This document shows, piece by piece, positions 8,415-16,156 of a DNA stretch of 64,000 nt. Every line of letters starts with the position of its first letter. Within the stretch, counting starts at the first letter, position 1. Location of the stretch: NCBI RefSeq assembly GCF_900112305.1, contig NZ_FOKT01000003.1, positions 124,001 through 188,000 of the forward strand, given 5' to 3'. The position numbers were made by a program, and so were the translations under genes. Source of the stretch: Microbulbifer thermotolerans (GTDB taxonomy: Bacteria > Pseudomonadota > Gammaproteobacteria > Pseudomonadales > Cellvibrionaceae). The notes beneath the pieces are model-generated. The model made no database searches. It saw nothing but the letters and a program-made list of their open reading frames with translations, and was not told the DNA's origin.

Positions 8415-8753
8415 ATGGAAAAGGGCTATCAGGTCACCTTCTTTACCCGGCAGGACTGCACCATCGGCAATCAGCCACTCGGGCAATGGCTGTTGCATAT
8501 CGCCAGCCAGCTCGGCCTGAAGGGGGCGACCGTCAACGGCGCACTTGAAGGCGTGGGACACGACGGCGAAGTGCATATGGTCAACCTCTATGACATCTCC
8601 GAACAGCCCCTGCAGATTGTTATGGTGGTAACTGAAGCCGAATACCGGGCGCTGTTCCGGAGGCTGGAACAGGAGCCGGTGTCCGTGTTCTGTACGGTGG
8701 CCGAAGTCGAATTTGGCATGGTCGGTGGCGGGACGCAGGCACCGAACCGGTGA
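8415..8753 (+). CDS. DUF190 (PII-like) protein
   Basis: A 112-residue soluble protein with the DUF190 pattern: LGLKGATVNGALEGVG, then short strands and LYDISEQPLQIVMVV. DUF190 proteins have a PII-like ferredoxin fold and are often small partners of membrane transporters. It lies 17 bp after the adaptor gene as the last member of the efflux operon. A regulatory role in the pump is inferred from position only. Confidence 0.7.
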   Translation: MEKGYQVTFFTRQDCTIGNQPLGQWLLHIASQLGLKGATVNGALEGVGHDGEVHMVNLYDISEQPLQIVMVVTEAEYRALFRRLEQEPVSVFCTVAEVEFGMVGGGTQAPNR

Positions 8754-8786
8754 CAGATTCACTCCAACCCCTCGGATTGGTGAAAA

Positions 8787-8807
8787 GGGGTACCCGGAGG
8801 GTACCCC
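8787..8807 (-). terminator. Intrinsic terminator of the dkgB cluster
   Basis: A perfect 9-bp stem, GGGGTACCC (8787-8795) and GGGTACCCC (8799-8807), with a 3-nt loop. On the minus strand it is followed by TTTT. It ends the minus-strand run of genes finishing at 8820 and, having AAAA on the other side, may also stop the efflux operon. Confidence 0.8.
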
Positions 8808-8819
8808 AAAAGCCGTGTA

Positions 8820-9626
8820 TCAATCCCACTCGGGCGCAAAGTCGGGATTCGCAATCCGCTCATTGCGATCCAGTGTTCTGATGGCAGACAAATCCTCTTC
8901 GGAGAGGCTCAGTTCAAAAGCCTTCAGGTTCGCTTCCAGGTGTACACGTTTGGTTGATGAGGGAATAGCAACTATGTCCCGGTGCTTCAGCCAGGCGAGT
9001 ACTACCTGGGGAATACTGGCACCGTGCTTCCCGGCAATGCTTGCGAGTGTGGAGTCCTCCAGCACCTTGCCGACCGCCAGAGGCATGTACCCCGTCACCA
9101 CAATCCCCTGTTGCTGGCAGAAATTCACGACAGCCTCGTTCTGCAGGTAGGGGTGAACTTCAATCTGGTTAGTGAGAATCTGCCCAGGCCCGGCAATGTC
9201 GATCGCCTGCCGGAGCTGCCGGGTCGTAAAATTGGAGACACCAATGTGCCGGGTCAGGCCAAGTTTTCTGGCCTCCAGCAGTGCGGAAATGTATTCCTCC
9301 ATGGGGACTGCTTCTTCCGGTGAAGGCCAGTGGATCAGCAGCAGGTCCACATAATCCGTTTTCAGTCGGGCAAGGCTTTCCCTGACACTGGCAATAAATT
9401 TCTCACTGACCAGGTTTTCGTGCCAGACCTTGGTGGTAAGAAACAGATCAGCGCGGGCCACATCGGCGGTTGCCAGCAGCTCGCCAATTTCTGCTTCATT
9501 GTCGTAGAACTGGGCAGTGTCTATGTGCCGGAAGCCCAGATCCAGGGCTTCTGTAACGGCCGATTTCAGAGCGTCGCCCTGCAGCCGGAAGCTACCCAGG
9601 CCGGGGTTTGGAATTACTGTGGTCAT
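8820..9626 (-). CDS. dkgB: Aldo/keto reductase, DkgB type
   Basis: A 268-residue NADPH-dependent aldo/keto reductase with the size of E. coli DkgB. The catalytic tetrad is visible: Asp in HIDTAQFYDNE, the following Tyr, Lys in TTKVWHENL and His in LLLIHWPSP. The cofactor loop IPSSTKRVHLEANLKAF is near the C-terminus. It reduces small aldehydes and ketones such as methylglyoxal or 2,5-diketogluconate. A strong AAGGAG precedes the ATG at 9626. It is last of four minus-strand genes. In E. coli dkgB is likewise next to a LysR gene (yafC). Confidence 0.85.
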   Translation of the reverse strand: MTTVIPNPGLGSFRLQGDALKSAVTEALDLGFRHIDTAQFYDNEAEIGELLATADVARADLFLTTKVWHENLVSEKFIASVRESLARLKTDYVDLLLIHWPSPEEAVPMEEYISALLEARKLGLTRHIGVSNFTTRQLRQAIDIAGPGQILTNQIEVHPYLQNEAVVNFCQQQGIVVTGYMPLAVGKVLEDSTLASIAGKHGASIPQVVLAWLKHRDIVAIPSSTKRVHLEANLKAFELSLSEEDLSAIRTLDRNERIANPDFAPEWD

Positions 9627-9629
9627 GCT

Positions 9630-10622
9630 TTACTCCTTGTTCGGAAGATAACGGGAATCAATGACCGTCTTTAACGGACGGTCCAGTGTGGTCGTCAATT
9701 CCAGGGCTGCCGGAAGTTCAGAAATCGGTTCGATGTGCGGAGGCGGAAGGCTCAGCCGTTCCTGTGCAACCATAGCCAGCAGCTGCTCTCCTGCGCGACA
9801 AAATTCCTGCCACTGGCGTTCACTTCCTAGCCAGTGCAGGGCGTTCAGTGCCACCTCATGAATGGAAAGGGCTTTGTCGAAGGCAGGCACCGGCGGGCTA
9901 TCCAGGCGGTCCTGAATACACAGAATATGTCCGTTTGCCTCAATCTGATCTGTCAGCCCTGCGGCATGCTCAGCATTTACCGTGTCAAAAACCGCAAAGT
10001 ACTGCCCCGGCTTACCCTGAACTGCCCAGTCCACCACGGCCTGTGCGCCCAGCTGACGCAGTGCGGCAGCGTGCCGGGCTGAAGCCATCGCCGTTACCCT
10101 GAAGCCGCGCTTTGCCGCCAGCTGCACCAGAAAGCGGCCAACCATGCCGCCGGCACCGGTAATCAGAACCTGTGCATCAGGGCGATGGGGGATCTTTTCA
10201 ATGGCCTGCCAGGCCGTCATCAGGGGGCACGGGAGCGCAGCTGCGGTGGACAGGGGCAGGGTGTCGGGTACCTGCAGCAGCGCCTTGCTGCTGACCACTG
10301 TGTGACTGGCAAAGCTGCCAGGCCTGTGCAGGTCCTGGTGGTAGCAGACACGCTGGCCGGGAGTAATTCCCGTAACCTTCGAGCCCACCTTGCAAACCCT
10401 GCCGGCACCATCGACACCGGGTATATGCCCCTGCTCCCAGAAGGGTGGCCAGTTCCGGATCATTTTCCAGTCCACCGGATTCAGGCCAATAAACTCGTTG
10501 CGGACAACCACCTCGTCCGGGCCCGGACTCAGATCATTCTGCAGGGATTGCCATTGCAGGGCCTGGGTGGCCTGGCCCTTTGCAACCAGGACCCAGGCAA
10601 AAACTTGTTCAGGGTGTCTCAT
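9630..10622 (-). CDS. MDR-family quinone-type oxidoreductase
   Basis: A 330-residue zinc-independent alcohol dehydrogenase/quinone oxidoreductase-like protein. A GroES-like N-terminal half (FIGLNPVDWKMIRNWPPF, GVDGAGRV) is followed by a Rossmann NADP site (ITGAGGMVGRFLVQLA). The catalytic zinc cysteines of classical ADHs are absent. I choose the ATG at 10622 because GGAG lies seven bases before it; a TTG at 10634 is possible. It overlaps the LLM gene end, so it is translationally coupled. Likely reduces an enone or quinone; substrate unknown. Confidence 0.8.
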   Translation of the reverse strand: MRHPEQVFAWVLVAKGQATQALQWQSLQNDLSPGPDEVVVRNEFIGLNPVDWKMIRNWPPFWEQGHIPGVDGAGRVCKVGSKVTGITPGQRVCYHQDLHRPGSFASHTVVSSKALLQVPDTLPLSTAAALPCPLMTAWQAIEKIPHRPDAQVLITGAGGMVGRFLVQLAAKRGFRVTAMASARHAAALRQLGAQAVVDWAVQGKPGQYFAVFDTVNAEHAAGLTDQIEANGHILCIQDRLDSPPVPAFDKALSIHEVALNALHWLGSERQWQEFCRAGEQLLAMVAQERLSLPPPHIEPISELPAALELTTTLDRPLKTVIDSRYLPNKE

Positions 10623-11529
10623 GAAATACTCCAAGAATGTCCTCTGCCACCCGCATCAGGGTGTCTGCAACCGGCGCCTGGTTGCGTCTGAAATGCAGGC
10701 CTATGTGGTTCACACCGGCACTCTGCATCTCCTCCAGTTCCCGCAGCAGGCCATCCCGGCCGGTCTGCACGCCAAACCGGTGTCGCCGCCGTGGCGCTTT
10801 GGCATCGTCCAGGTAATCCAGATGGATAAACGACACATAGGGCTTGTCGCCAGCCACATTCCGCCAGAGTGCCACCCGGCGCATATGCTCTTCTGGCGTC
10901 CCCGGGTAGGCCAGCCAGCCACTCATATGCTCGCCAATCCACTGCGGGGATTGCTGGGACAAGCCGGCGGATAACAGTGGCGGTGGTTGCGTTTCGGGCA
11001 GAATGGCTTGCCCGGGGGCCAGCCGGCGGTCCTGTTTGCCGGTGAGTATTTCGACACCGTGACGGAAGTCCTGGCCTCGAGTCTCATAGTCCGCGCCGAA
11101 CAGCGGGTATTCGGAAGGTCTGTCACCGCTTGCGATGCCAAGCAATAGACGGTTCCCGCTCAGGGCCTGAACCGAGGCTGCGGATTTGCGCACAATCCAG
11201 GGGTTGCGCAGGGGAAGAACAATGGCTGCGGTACCCAGGAGAATGTTCCGGGTGACCCCGGAAAGGAAACCCAGGTACACCAGGGGATCGAATACCTGGG
11301 CGGCATCGCCGAATGACGGGTCGTAAAGGGGCACATCGCGGACCCAAAGTGCCCGGAACCCCAGTTCGTCCGCTTGCATGGCCAGGGACTGGTGTGCACT
11401 CAAATCCGGTACACCGAATGGGCGTTTGTCGAGCAGTCGTTGACGCTGTCCGTCTGAGGTCCAGTCATTATCCAGAGGCAGCTCCACGCCAATGGTAAGG
11501 GGGCCTGATGTGAGCTTTGACAGATTCAT
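10609..11529 (-). CDS. LLM-class flavin-dependent oxidoreductase
   Basis: A 306-residue bacterial-luciferase-like TIM-barrel flavoprotein. Family signs are ADELGFRALWVRDVPLYDP, the TAAIVLPLRNP segment and LLLGIASGDRPSEYPLFG. Members use FMN or F420; FMN is likelier here. A textbook GGAGGTGA precedes the ATG at 11529. It sits between the MFS and MDR genes in the LysR-linked cluster, which suggests processing of an imported or exported small molecule. Substrate unknown. Confidence 0.82.
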   Translation of the reverse strand: MNLSKLTSGPLTIGVELPLDNDWTSDGQRQRLLDKRPFGVPDLSAHQSLAMQADELGFRALWVRDVPLYDPSFGDAAQVFDPLVYLGFLSGVTRNILLGTAAIVLPLRNPWIVRKSAASVQALSGNRLLLGIASGDRPSEYPLFGADYETRGQDFRHGVEILTGKQDRRLAPGQAILPETQPPPLLSAGLSQQSPQWIGEHMSGWLAYPGTPEEHMRRVALWRNVAGDKPYVSFIHLDYLDDAKAPRRRHRFGVQTGRDGLLRELEEMQSAGVNHIGLHFRRNQAPVADTLMRVAEDILGVFHETP

Positions 11530-11570
11530 AATTCACCTCCAGCGCCTCCCTTACGGGAGGCCGGTTCAGC

Positions 11571-12743
11571 TCAGGCGGTTGCCGGTTCGCGGTTATCCAG
11601 AGTTGCGGAAATACGGGTCAGAACCAGGGCACTGAGCACAATCACTCCGCCAATCCAGGGGGTATGCATCAGTCCCATATCCTCAACCACATGCCCGCCA
11701 AGCCAGGCGCCGCCGGCAATACCGATATTGAATGCTGCGATGTTCAGCCCGGATGCAACATCAACAGAATGGGGGGTATAGCGCTCGGCGAGCTGAACGA
11801 CATACACCTGCAGCCCCGGCACATTGCCGAACGCGAAGGCGCCCCAGACCAGCAATGTGATGACAACGGCAATCGGGTTGTAGGCCGTGAAAGTGAGCAG
11901 GAACAGGGTTGCCGCCAGGCCTCCGAAGATGATGTACAGCGCCGAGGTTGGTCCATGGCGATCTGCCAGTTTGCCGCCCCAGATGTTTCCGGTGGCCACT
12001 GAGATTCCGTAGACCAGTAACAGGACACCAACGATTCCGGATGCAAAACCGGTGACATCTTCCAGAATTGGCGTCAGATAGGTGAATGCCGTAAAGCTGC
12101 CGCCATAACCAATGGCGGTCATGGCATATACCAGCAGCAGCCGTGGATGCGTGATCACCTCAAACTGCTGGCTCAGTGTGGCTGGCTTGGATTGCTTCAG
12201 ATTTTTGGGTACCAGCAGGGCACTGCCGATCAGAGCAATGGCCCCCAGGACTGCCACTGTCAGGAAGGTTGCGCGCCAGCCGAAGGTCTGTCCGATAAAG
12301 GTGCCCAAAGGCACACCCGTCACCAGAGCCACGGTCAGCCCGGTGAACATAATGGCAATAGCGCTGGCCTCTTTTTCTTTGGATACGAGGCTGGTAGCAA
12401 TCGTTGAACCAATCGAGAAGAACACACCGTGAGCCAGCCCGGTCAGGATTCGGGCCGTCATCAGTGATGCGTAATTGGGGGCCATCCAGGCAAGTACATT
12501 GCCGACGATGAACAGACTCATCAGGGACAGCAACACCCATTTACGATTCCAGCGCCCCGTCAGGGCAGTTAATACGGGGGCTCCAACAGCGACACCCAGG
12601 GCGTACAGGCTGACCAGAAGGCCAGCTGATGGCAGGGGAACACCCAGATCCTGGGCAATGGTTGGGACCAGTCCGACAATAACAAATTCGGTGGTCCCGA
12701 TTGCAAAAGCACTCAGGGTGAGCGCGAAGAGTGCAATGGGCAT
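11571..12743 (-). CDS. DHA1-family MFS transporter (AraJ/YdhP-like)
   Basis: A 390-residue, 12-helix transporter. The opening ALFALTLSAFAIGTTEFVIV and the later GLAHGVFFSIGSTIA are hallmarks of the AraJ/PbuE/YdhP branch of DHA1 exporters. It is the first gene of the minus-strand cluster divergent from the LysR gene, and GGAG precedes its ATG. Probably an efflux permease for a metabolite handled by the three downstream oxidoreductases; that link is inference. Confidence 0.82.
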   Translation of the reverse strand: MPIALFALTLSAFAIGTTEFVIVGLVPTIAQDLGVPLPSAGLLVSLYALGVAVGAPVLTALTGRWNRKWVLLSLMSLFIVGNVLAWMAPNYASLMTARILTGLAHGVFFSIGSTIATSLVSKEKEASAIAIMFTGLTVALVTGVPLGTFIGQTFGWRATFLTVAVLGAIALIGSALLVPKNLKQSKPATLSQQFEVITHPRLLLVYAMTAIGYGGSFTAFTYLTPILEDVTGFASGIVGVLLLVYGISVATGNIWGGKLADRHGPTSALYIIFGGLAATLFLLTFTAYNPIAVVITLLVWGAFAFGNVPGLQVYVVQLAERYTPHSVDVASGLNIAAFNIGIAGGAWLGGHVVEDMGLMHTPWIGGVIVLSALVLTRISATLDNREPATA

Positions 12744-12789
12744 AGCGGTTCTCCGTGAGATTCATTGACGGAGGCTAGTTTGCGGCCGC

Positions 12790-12834
12790 ATACTTTTGCG
12801 ATAAATGGCAGTTTTTGAAAAATACTTTTGCGAT
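12790..12834. promoter_or_regulatory. Direct repeats in the LysR/MFS intergenic region
   Basis: The 13-mer ATACTTTTGCGAT occurs at 12790-12802 and again at 12822-12834, 32 bp (about three helical turns) apart. It lies in the short gap between the divergent MFS and LysR genes. This is where a LysR-type regulator would bind to control the cluster and itself. Confidence 0.55.
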
Positions 12835-12841
12835 TTTTGAA

Positions 12842-13726
12842 ATGAAAAGCCGGTCGGACGATCTGTATTTTTTGCTTTCAGTGGTCGACAGCGGCGGTTT
12901 CAGCGCAGCGGCGGAACAGCTGGAAGTGTCCGTCACTCGGGTTTCCCGTGCGATAACCCGGCTGGAGCAGAGTCTCAACACCACCTTGCTGAACCGCACC
13001 ACACGAAAGGTAAGCCTGACTGAGGAGGGGCGCCTGTTCGTCGAGAAGGTCCGCGGGGGATTGGCCGCTCTGGAAGAAGCCGAAGAACTGCTGGCCATTC
13101 GCAAACAAAAACCGGCAGGGCGCCTGCGGGTGGATGCCGCCAATCCTTTTTTGTTGCACCAGATAGTGCCGCATGTCCGGGACTTCCGCGAAGCCTACCC
13201 CGACATCGAACTGGAACTGACCGCCAGCGACCGGATTGTGGATCTGCTGGAGCGGCGGATAGATGTCGCCATCCGGATTGGCCCGCTGGAAGACTCCTCC
13301 CTTCATGCCCGCCCAATCGCCCGTTCCCCGTTATCGGTGGTGGCCTCCCCGGATTACCTGAAACGGCGGGGCAACTGCGACTCCCCGGATGCCTTGAGAG
13401 ACCATGACATCATTGGCTTTACAGCCCCGGAAGCACTGAACTTCTGGTACATCGGGCAGGGTGTGCGGGTCCGGCCCAGCATCCGGGCCAGCAGCGGAGA
13501 AGCGATTCGTCAGCTCTGTCTGAGTGGGAACGGGCTGGCCTATCTTTCCCGATTCATGATTGGCGCAGATATTGAGCAGGGGAATCTGGTGGAGTTGCTG
13601 AGCGATCACCTGGTCAGCCCTAATCCGCGGGAGCTGGTCAATGCCGTCTATTACCGCAATACAACTCTGTCAGCGCGTATTCAGGTGTTTCTGGATTTTT
13701 TCGAGACGCGCTGGAATTTCCTGTAA
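12842..13726 (+). CDS. LysR-family regulator (YafC-like)
   Basis: A 294-residue LysR-type regulator. The winged HTH (residues about 1-60) includes GGFSAAAEQLEVSVTRVSRA and NRTTRKVSLTEEG, followed by a periplasmic-binding-like effector domain. I start at the ATG at 12842. A TTG start at 12815 would place the second 13-bp direct repeat inside the gene. It is divergent from the MFS-LLM-MDR-dkgB cluster and is its likely regulator. The inducer is unknown. Confidence 0.82.
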   Translation: MKSRSDDLYFLLSVVDSGGFSAAAEQLEVSVTRVSRAITRLEQSLNTTLLNRTTRKVSLTEEGRLFVEKVRGGLAALEEAEELLAIRKQKPAGRLRVDAANPFLLHQIVPHVRDFREAYPDIELELTASDRIVDLLERRIDVAIRIGPLEDSSLHARPIARSPLSVVASPDYLKRRGNCDSPDALRDHDIIGFTAPEALNFWYIGQGVRVRPSIRASSGEAIRQLCLSGNGLAYLSRFMIGADIEQGNLVELLSDHLVSPNPRELVNAVYYRNTTLSARIQVFLDFFETRWNFL

Positions 13727-13810
13727 TGCGTGCGCCGATGTACTTGTCTCTGCACGGGTATAGCAGAGAACCCGTATGTGCAGCAGCAAACTCTCAGAGA
13801 ATCTTCGTAT

Positions 13811-13836
13811 AAGCCCGGCCGAAACCTTCCGGGGCT
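13811..13836 (+). terminator. Weak hairpin after LysR gene
   Basis: AAGCCCGG and CCGGGGCTT pair with one bulge around a 10-nt loop. There is no U-tract. It lies 85 bp after the LysR stop and directly before a repeat remnant, so its role as a terminator is uncertain. Confidence 0.35.
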
Positions 13837-13838
13837 TC

Positions 13839-13900
13839 GCCTCTGATTAATTCATGTGAGCGTTGTAGTTGATTTCGGGGCGCCCTGGCAATGCGGTCGG
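13839..13900 (+). repeat. Remnant of dispersed repeat (left half)
   Basis: Contains CCTCTGATTAATTC, then TGTGAGCGTTGTAGTTG and GGGGCGCCCTGGCAAT, in the order of the family's left half. No right end is seen. It lies between the LysR and typA genes. The rest of 13727-14052 holds only the typA leader, with a -10-like TAAAAT near 13941. Confidence 0.55.
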
Positions 13901-14052
13901 TTCCTGTAGGGATAAATTCATATCTCTGAAAGAACAATCCGTGTAAAATCTTGCCCCCTTTTATTTCCCGCTCGCAGCCTTCGGGCCGGGAGCAGTCTAC
14001 GAGCTACGAGGTTTGTACGAACCTTCACGCCAAAGCAGGTAAAACGCCTTCT

Positions 14053-15870
14053 ATGCCCTCTGATATCAACAAGTTACGCAATATCGCCATCATCGCCCAC
14101 GTAGACCACGGCAAAACCACCCTGGTGGACAAGCTGTTGCAGCAGTCCGGCACCCTGGACCGCCGCGACGCGGGCGCCGAGCGGGTTATGGATTCCAACG
14201 ACCAGGAGCGGGAGCGCGGCATCACCATTCTGGCCAAGAACACCGCCATCCGCTGGAACGACTACCGTATCAACATCGTCGACACCCCCGGACACGCCGA
14301 CTTCGGCGGCGAGGTAGAGCGGGTACTGTCCATGGTGGATTCCGTACTGCTGCTGGTGGACGCGGTGGACGGCCCCATGCCGCAAACCCGTTTCGTAACC
14401 CAGAAGGCCTTCGAGCGCGGCCTGAATCCCATCGTCGTCATCAACAAAATCGACCGTCCCGGCGCGCGCCCGGACTGGGTGATGGACCAGGTGTTCGACC
14501 TCTTCGACAGCCTCGGTGCCACCGATGAGCAGCTGGACTTCCCAGTGGTCTACGCCTCCGCCCTGAACGGCATTGCCGGCCTGGACGACACCGATATGGC
14601 CGAGGACATGACCCCGCTGTTCCAGATGATCGTCGACAAGGTCGCGCCGCCGCAGGTGGATCTGGACGGCCCCTTCCAGATGCAGATCTCCGCCCTGGAC
14701 TACAACAGTTACGTGGGTGTTATCGGCGTCGGCCGTATCACCCGCGGCACCCTGAAGCCGAACCAGCAGGTACTGGTACTGGACCGCGAGGGCAACTCGC
14801 GCAAGGCCAAGGTACTGCAGGTGATGGGCTACCTGGGGCTGGAGCGGATGGAAGTGGAACAGGCCAGCGCCGGCGACATCGTCTGCATCACCGGCGTCGG
14901 TGATCTGAATATTTCCGACACCCTGTGCGACCCGGATCACCCCGAAACACTGCCGGCCCTCACCGTGGACGAACCCACGGTCAGCATGACCTTCCAGGTC
15001 AACGACTCGCCCTTTGCTGGCCAGGACGGCAAATTCGTCACCTCGCGCAATATCAAAGAACGCCTGGAGCAGGAGCTGATCCACAACGTGGCCCTGCGGG
15101 TTGAACCGGGAGACTCTCCGGATAAATTCAAGGTTTCCGGCCGCGGAGAGCTGCACCTTTCCGTGCTGATTGAAACCATGCGCCGGGAAGGTTTCGAACT
15201 GGGTGTATCCCGCCCGGAGGTGGTGCAGAAAGAGGTGGACGGCGAAATCCACGAGCCCTATGAGCAGGTGGTGATCGACGTAGAAGAGCAGCACCAGGGT
15301 GCGGTGATGGAAGAGCTGGGCCTGCGCAAGGCGGAACTGACCAATATGGAGCCAGACGGCAAGGGCCGCGTGCGCCTGACCTTTATCGTGCCCTCCCGCG
15401 GCATGATCGGCTTCCGCTCCCTGTTCCTGACCCTCACCAGCGGCTCCGGCATTATGACCAGTATCTTTGACCACTACGGCCCGGTAAAACAGGGCGAAGT
15501 GGCCAAGCGCACCAACGGCGTGTTGGTATCCATGGTCAACGGCAAAACCCTGGCCTATGCCCTCTACGCATTGCAGGATCGGGGCCGCCTCTTCCTCGGC
15601 CACGGCGAGGATATTTACGAGGGACAGATCGTGGGTATCCACTCCCGCGGCAACGACCTGGTAGTAAACCCCACCAAAGCCAAACAGTTGACCAACATCC
15701 GCGCCGCCGGCAGCGACGAGGCCCTGACCCTCACGCCGCCGATCCGCCACACCCTGGAGCAGGCGCTGGAGTTTATCGAAGACGATGAACTGGTAGAGGT
15801 CACTCCCAACCACATTCGTTTGCGCAAAAAAATCCTGCAGGAAAATATGCGCAAGCGCGCGAAGAAATAA
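14053..15870 (+). CDS. typA: Ribosome-associated GTPase TypA/BipA
   Basis: A 605-residue translational GTPase of normal length (E. coli 607). G1 is AHVDHGKTT, followed by the switch regions (RERGITI), [12 protein letters not shown] (G3) and NKIDRP (G4). The EF-G-like domains III and V and the TypA-specific C-terminal domain ([11 protein letters not shown] onward) come after. I place the start at ATG 14053, matching the family N-terminus; an in-frame extension to 13951 has no homology. TypA acts on ribosome assembly and stress adaptation. Monocistronic, with a terminator at 15981. Confidence 0.95.
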   Translation: MPSDINKLRNIAIIAHVDHGKTTLVDKLLQQSGTLDRRDAGAERVMDSNDQERERGITILAKNTAIRWNDYRINIVDTPGHADFGGEVERVLSMVDSVLLLVDAVDGPMPQTRFVTQKAFERGLNPIVVINKIDRPGARPDWVMDQVFDLFDSLGATDEQLDFPVVYASALNGIAGLDDTDMAEDMTPLFQMIVDKVAPPQVDLDGPFQMQISALDYNSYVGVIGVGRITRGTLKPNQQVLVLDREGNSRKAKVLQVMGYLGLERMEVEQASAGDIVCITGVGDLNISDTLCDPDHPETLPALTVDEPTVSMTFQVNDSPFAGQDGKFVTSRNIKERLEQELIHNVALRVEPGDSPDKFKVSGRGELHLSVLIETMRREGFELGVSRPEVVQKEVDGEIHEPYEQVVIDVEEQHQGAVMEELGLRKAELTNMEPDGKGRVRLTFIVPSRGMIGFRSLFLTLTSGSGIMTSIFDHYGPVKQGEVAKRTNGVLVSMVNGKTLAYALYALQDRGRLFLGHGEDIYEGQIVGIHSRGNDLVVNPTKAKQLTNIRAAGSDEALTLTPPIRHTLEQALEFIEDDELVEVTPNHIRLRKKILQENMRKRAKK

Positions 15871-15876
15871 GGCTTT

Positions 15877-15960
15877 GGAAAACCTCTGAGTAACTCGCTC
15901 CTGCACGACAAAATACGGCAAAGTCGGATAAGAAGCTCAGGTGAGTTAATCAGAGAAGCC
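15877..15960 (+). repeat. Short remnant of dispersed repeat after typA
   Basis: Left end GGAAAACCTCTGAGTAACTC and right end GAGTTAATCAGAGAAGCC are imperfect family ends. A short middle between them retains GCTCAGGT, but the central hairpin is missing. It begins 7 bp after the typA stop and precedes the typA terminator. Confidence 0.6.
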
Positions 15961-15980
15961 TCGATTCCCTTTCAAGAACA

Positions 15981-16004
15981 ACGGGCCCTTCGGCCCGTTT
16001 TTTT
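15981..16004 (+). terminator. Intrinsic terminator of typA
   Basis: Stem ACGGGCC (15981-15987) and GGCCCGT (15992-15998) closes a CTTC loop and is followed by a run of T to 16004. It is a classical rho-independent terminator. Confidence 0.9.
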
Positions 16005-16156
16005 ATGCATTTATCCCCGCTACGTCATCAAGGAGCGACGTCACACAGCGAACCTCGGACGATCCGCACTCCCTGAATAGGGAATAGACACAGCCCCCCT
16101 ATCTGATAGCTTCGCGCCAAAAAACCGGGCTGATTTTTATTCCACTTGGGGGACTC

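Noticed and set aside
14074-15921. Long open frame antisense to typA (615 codons)
   Set aside because: It is the mirror of a highly conserved GC-rich gene. The product is low-complexity and matches no family.
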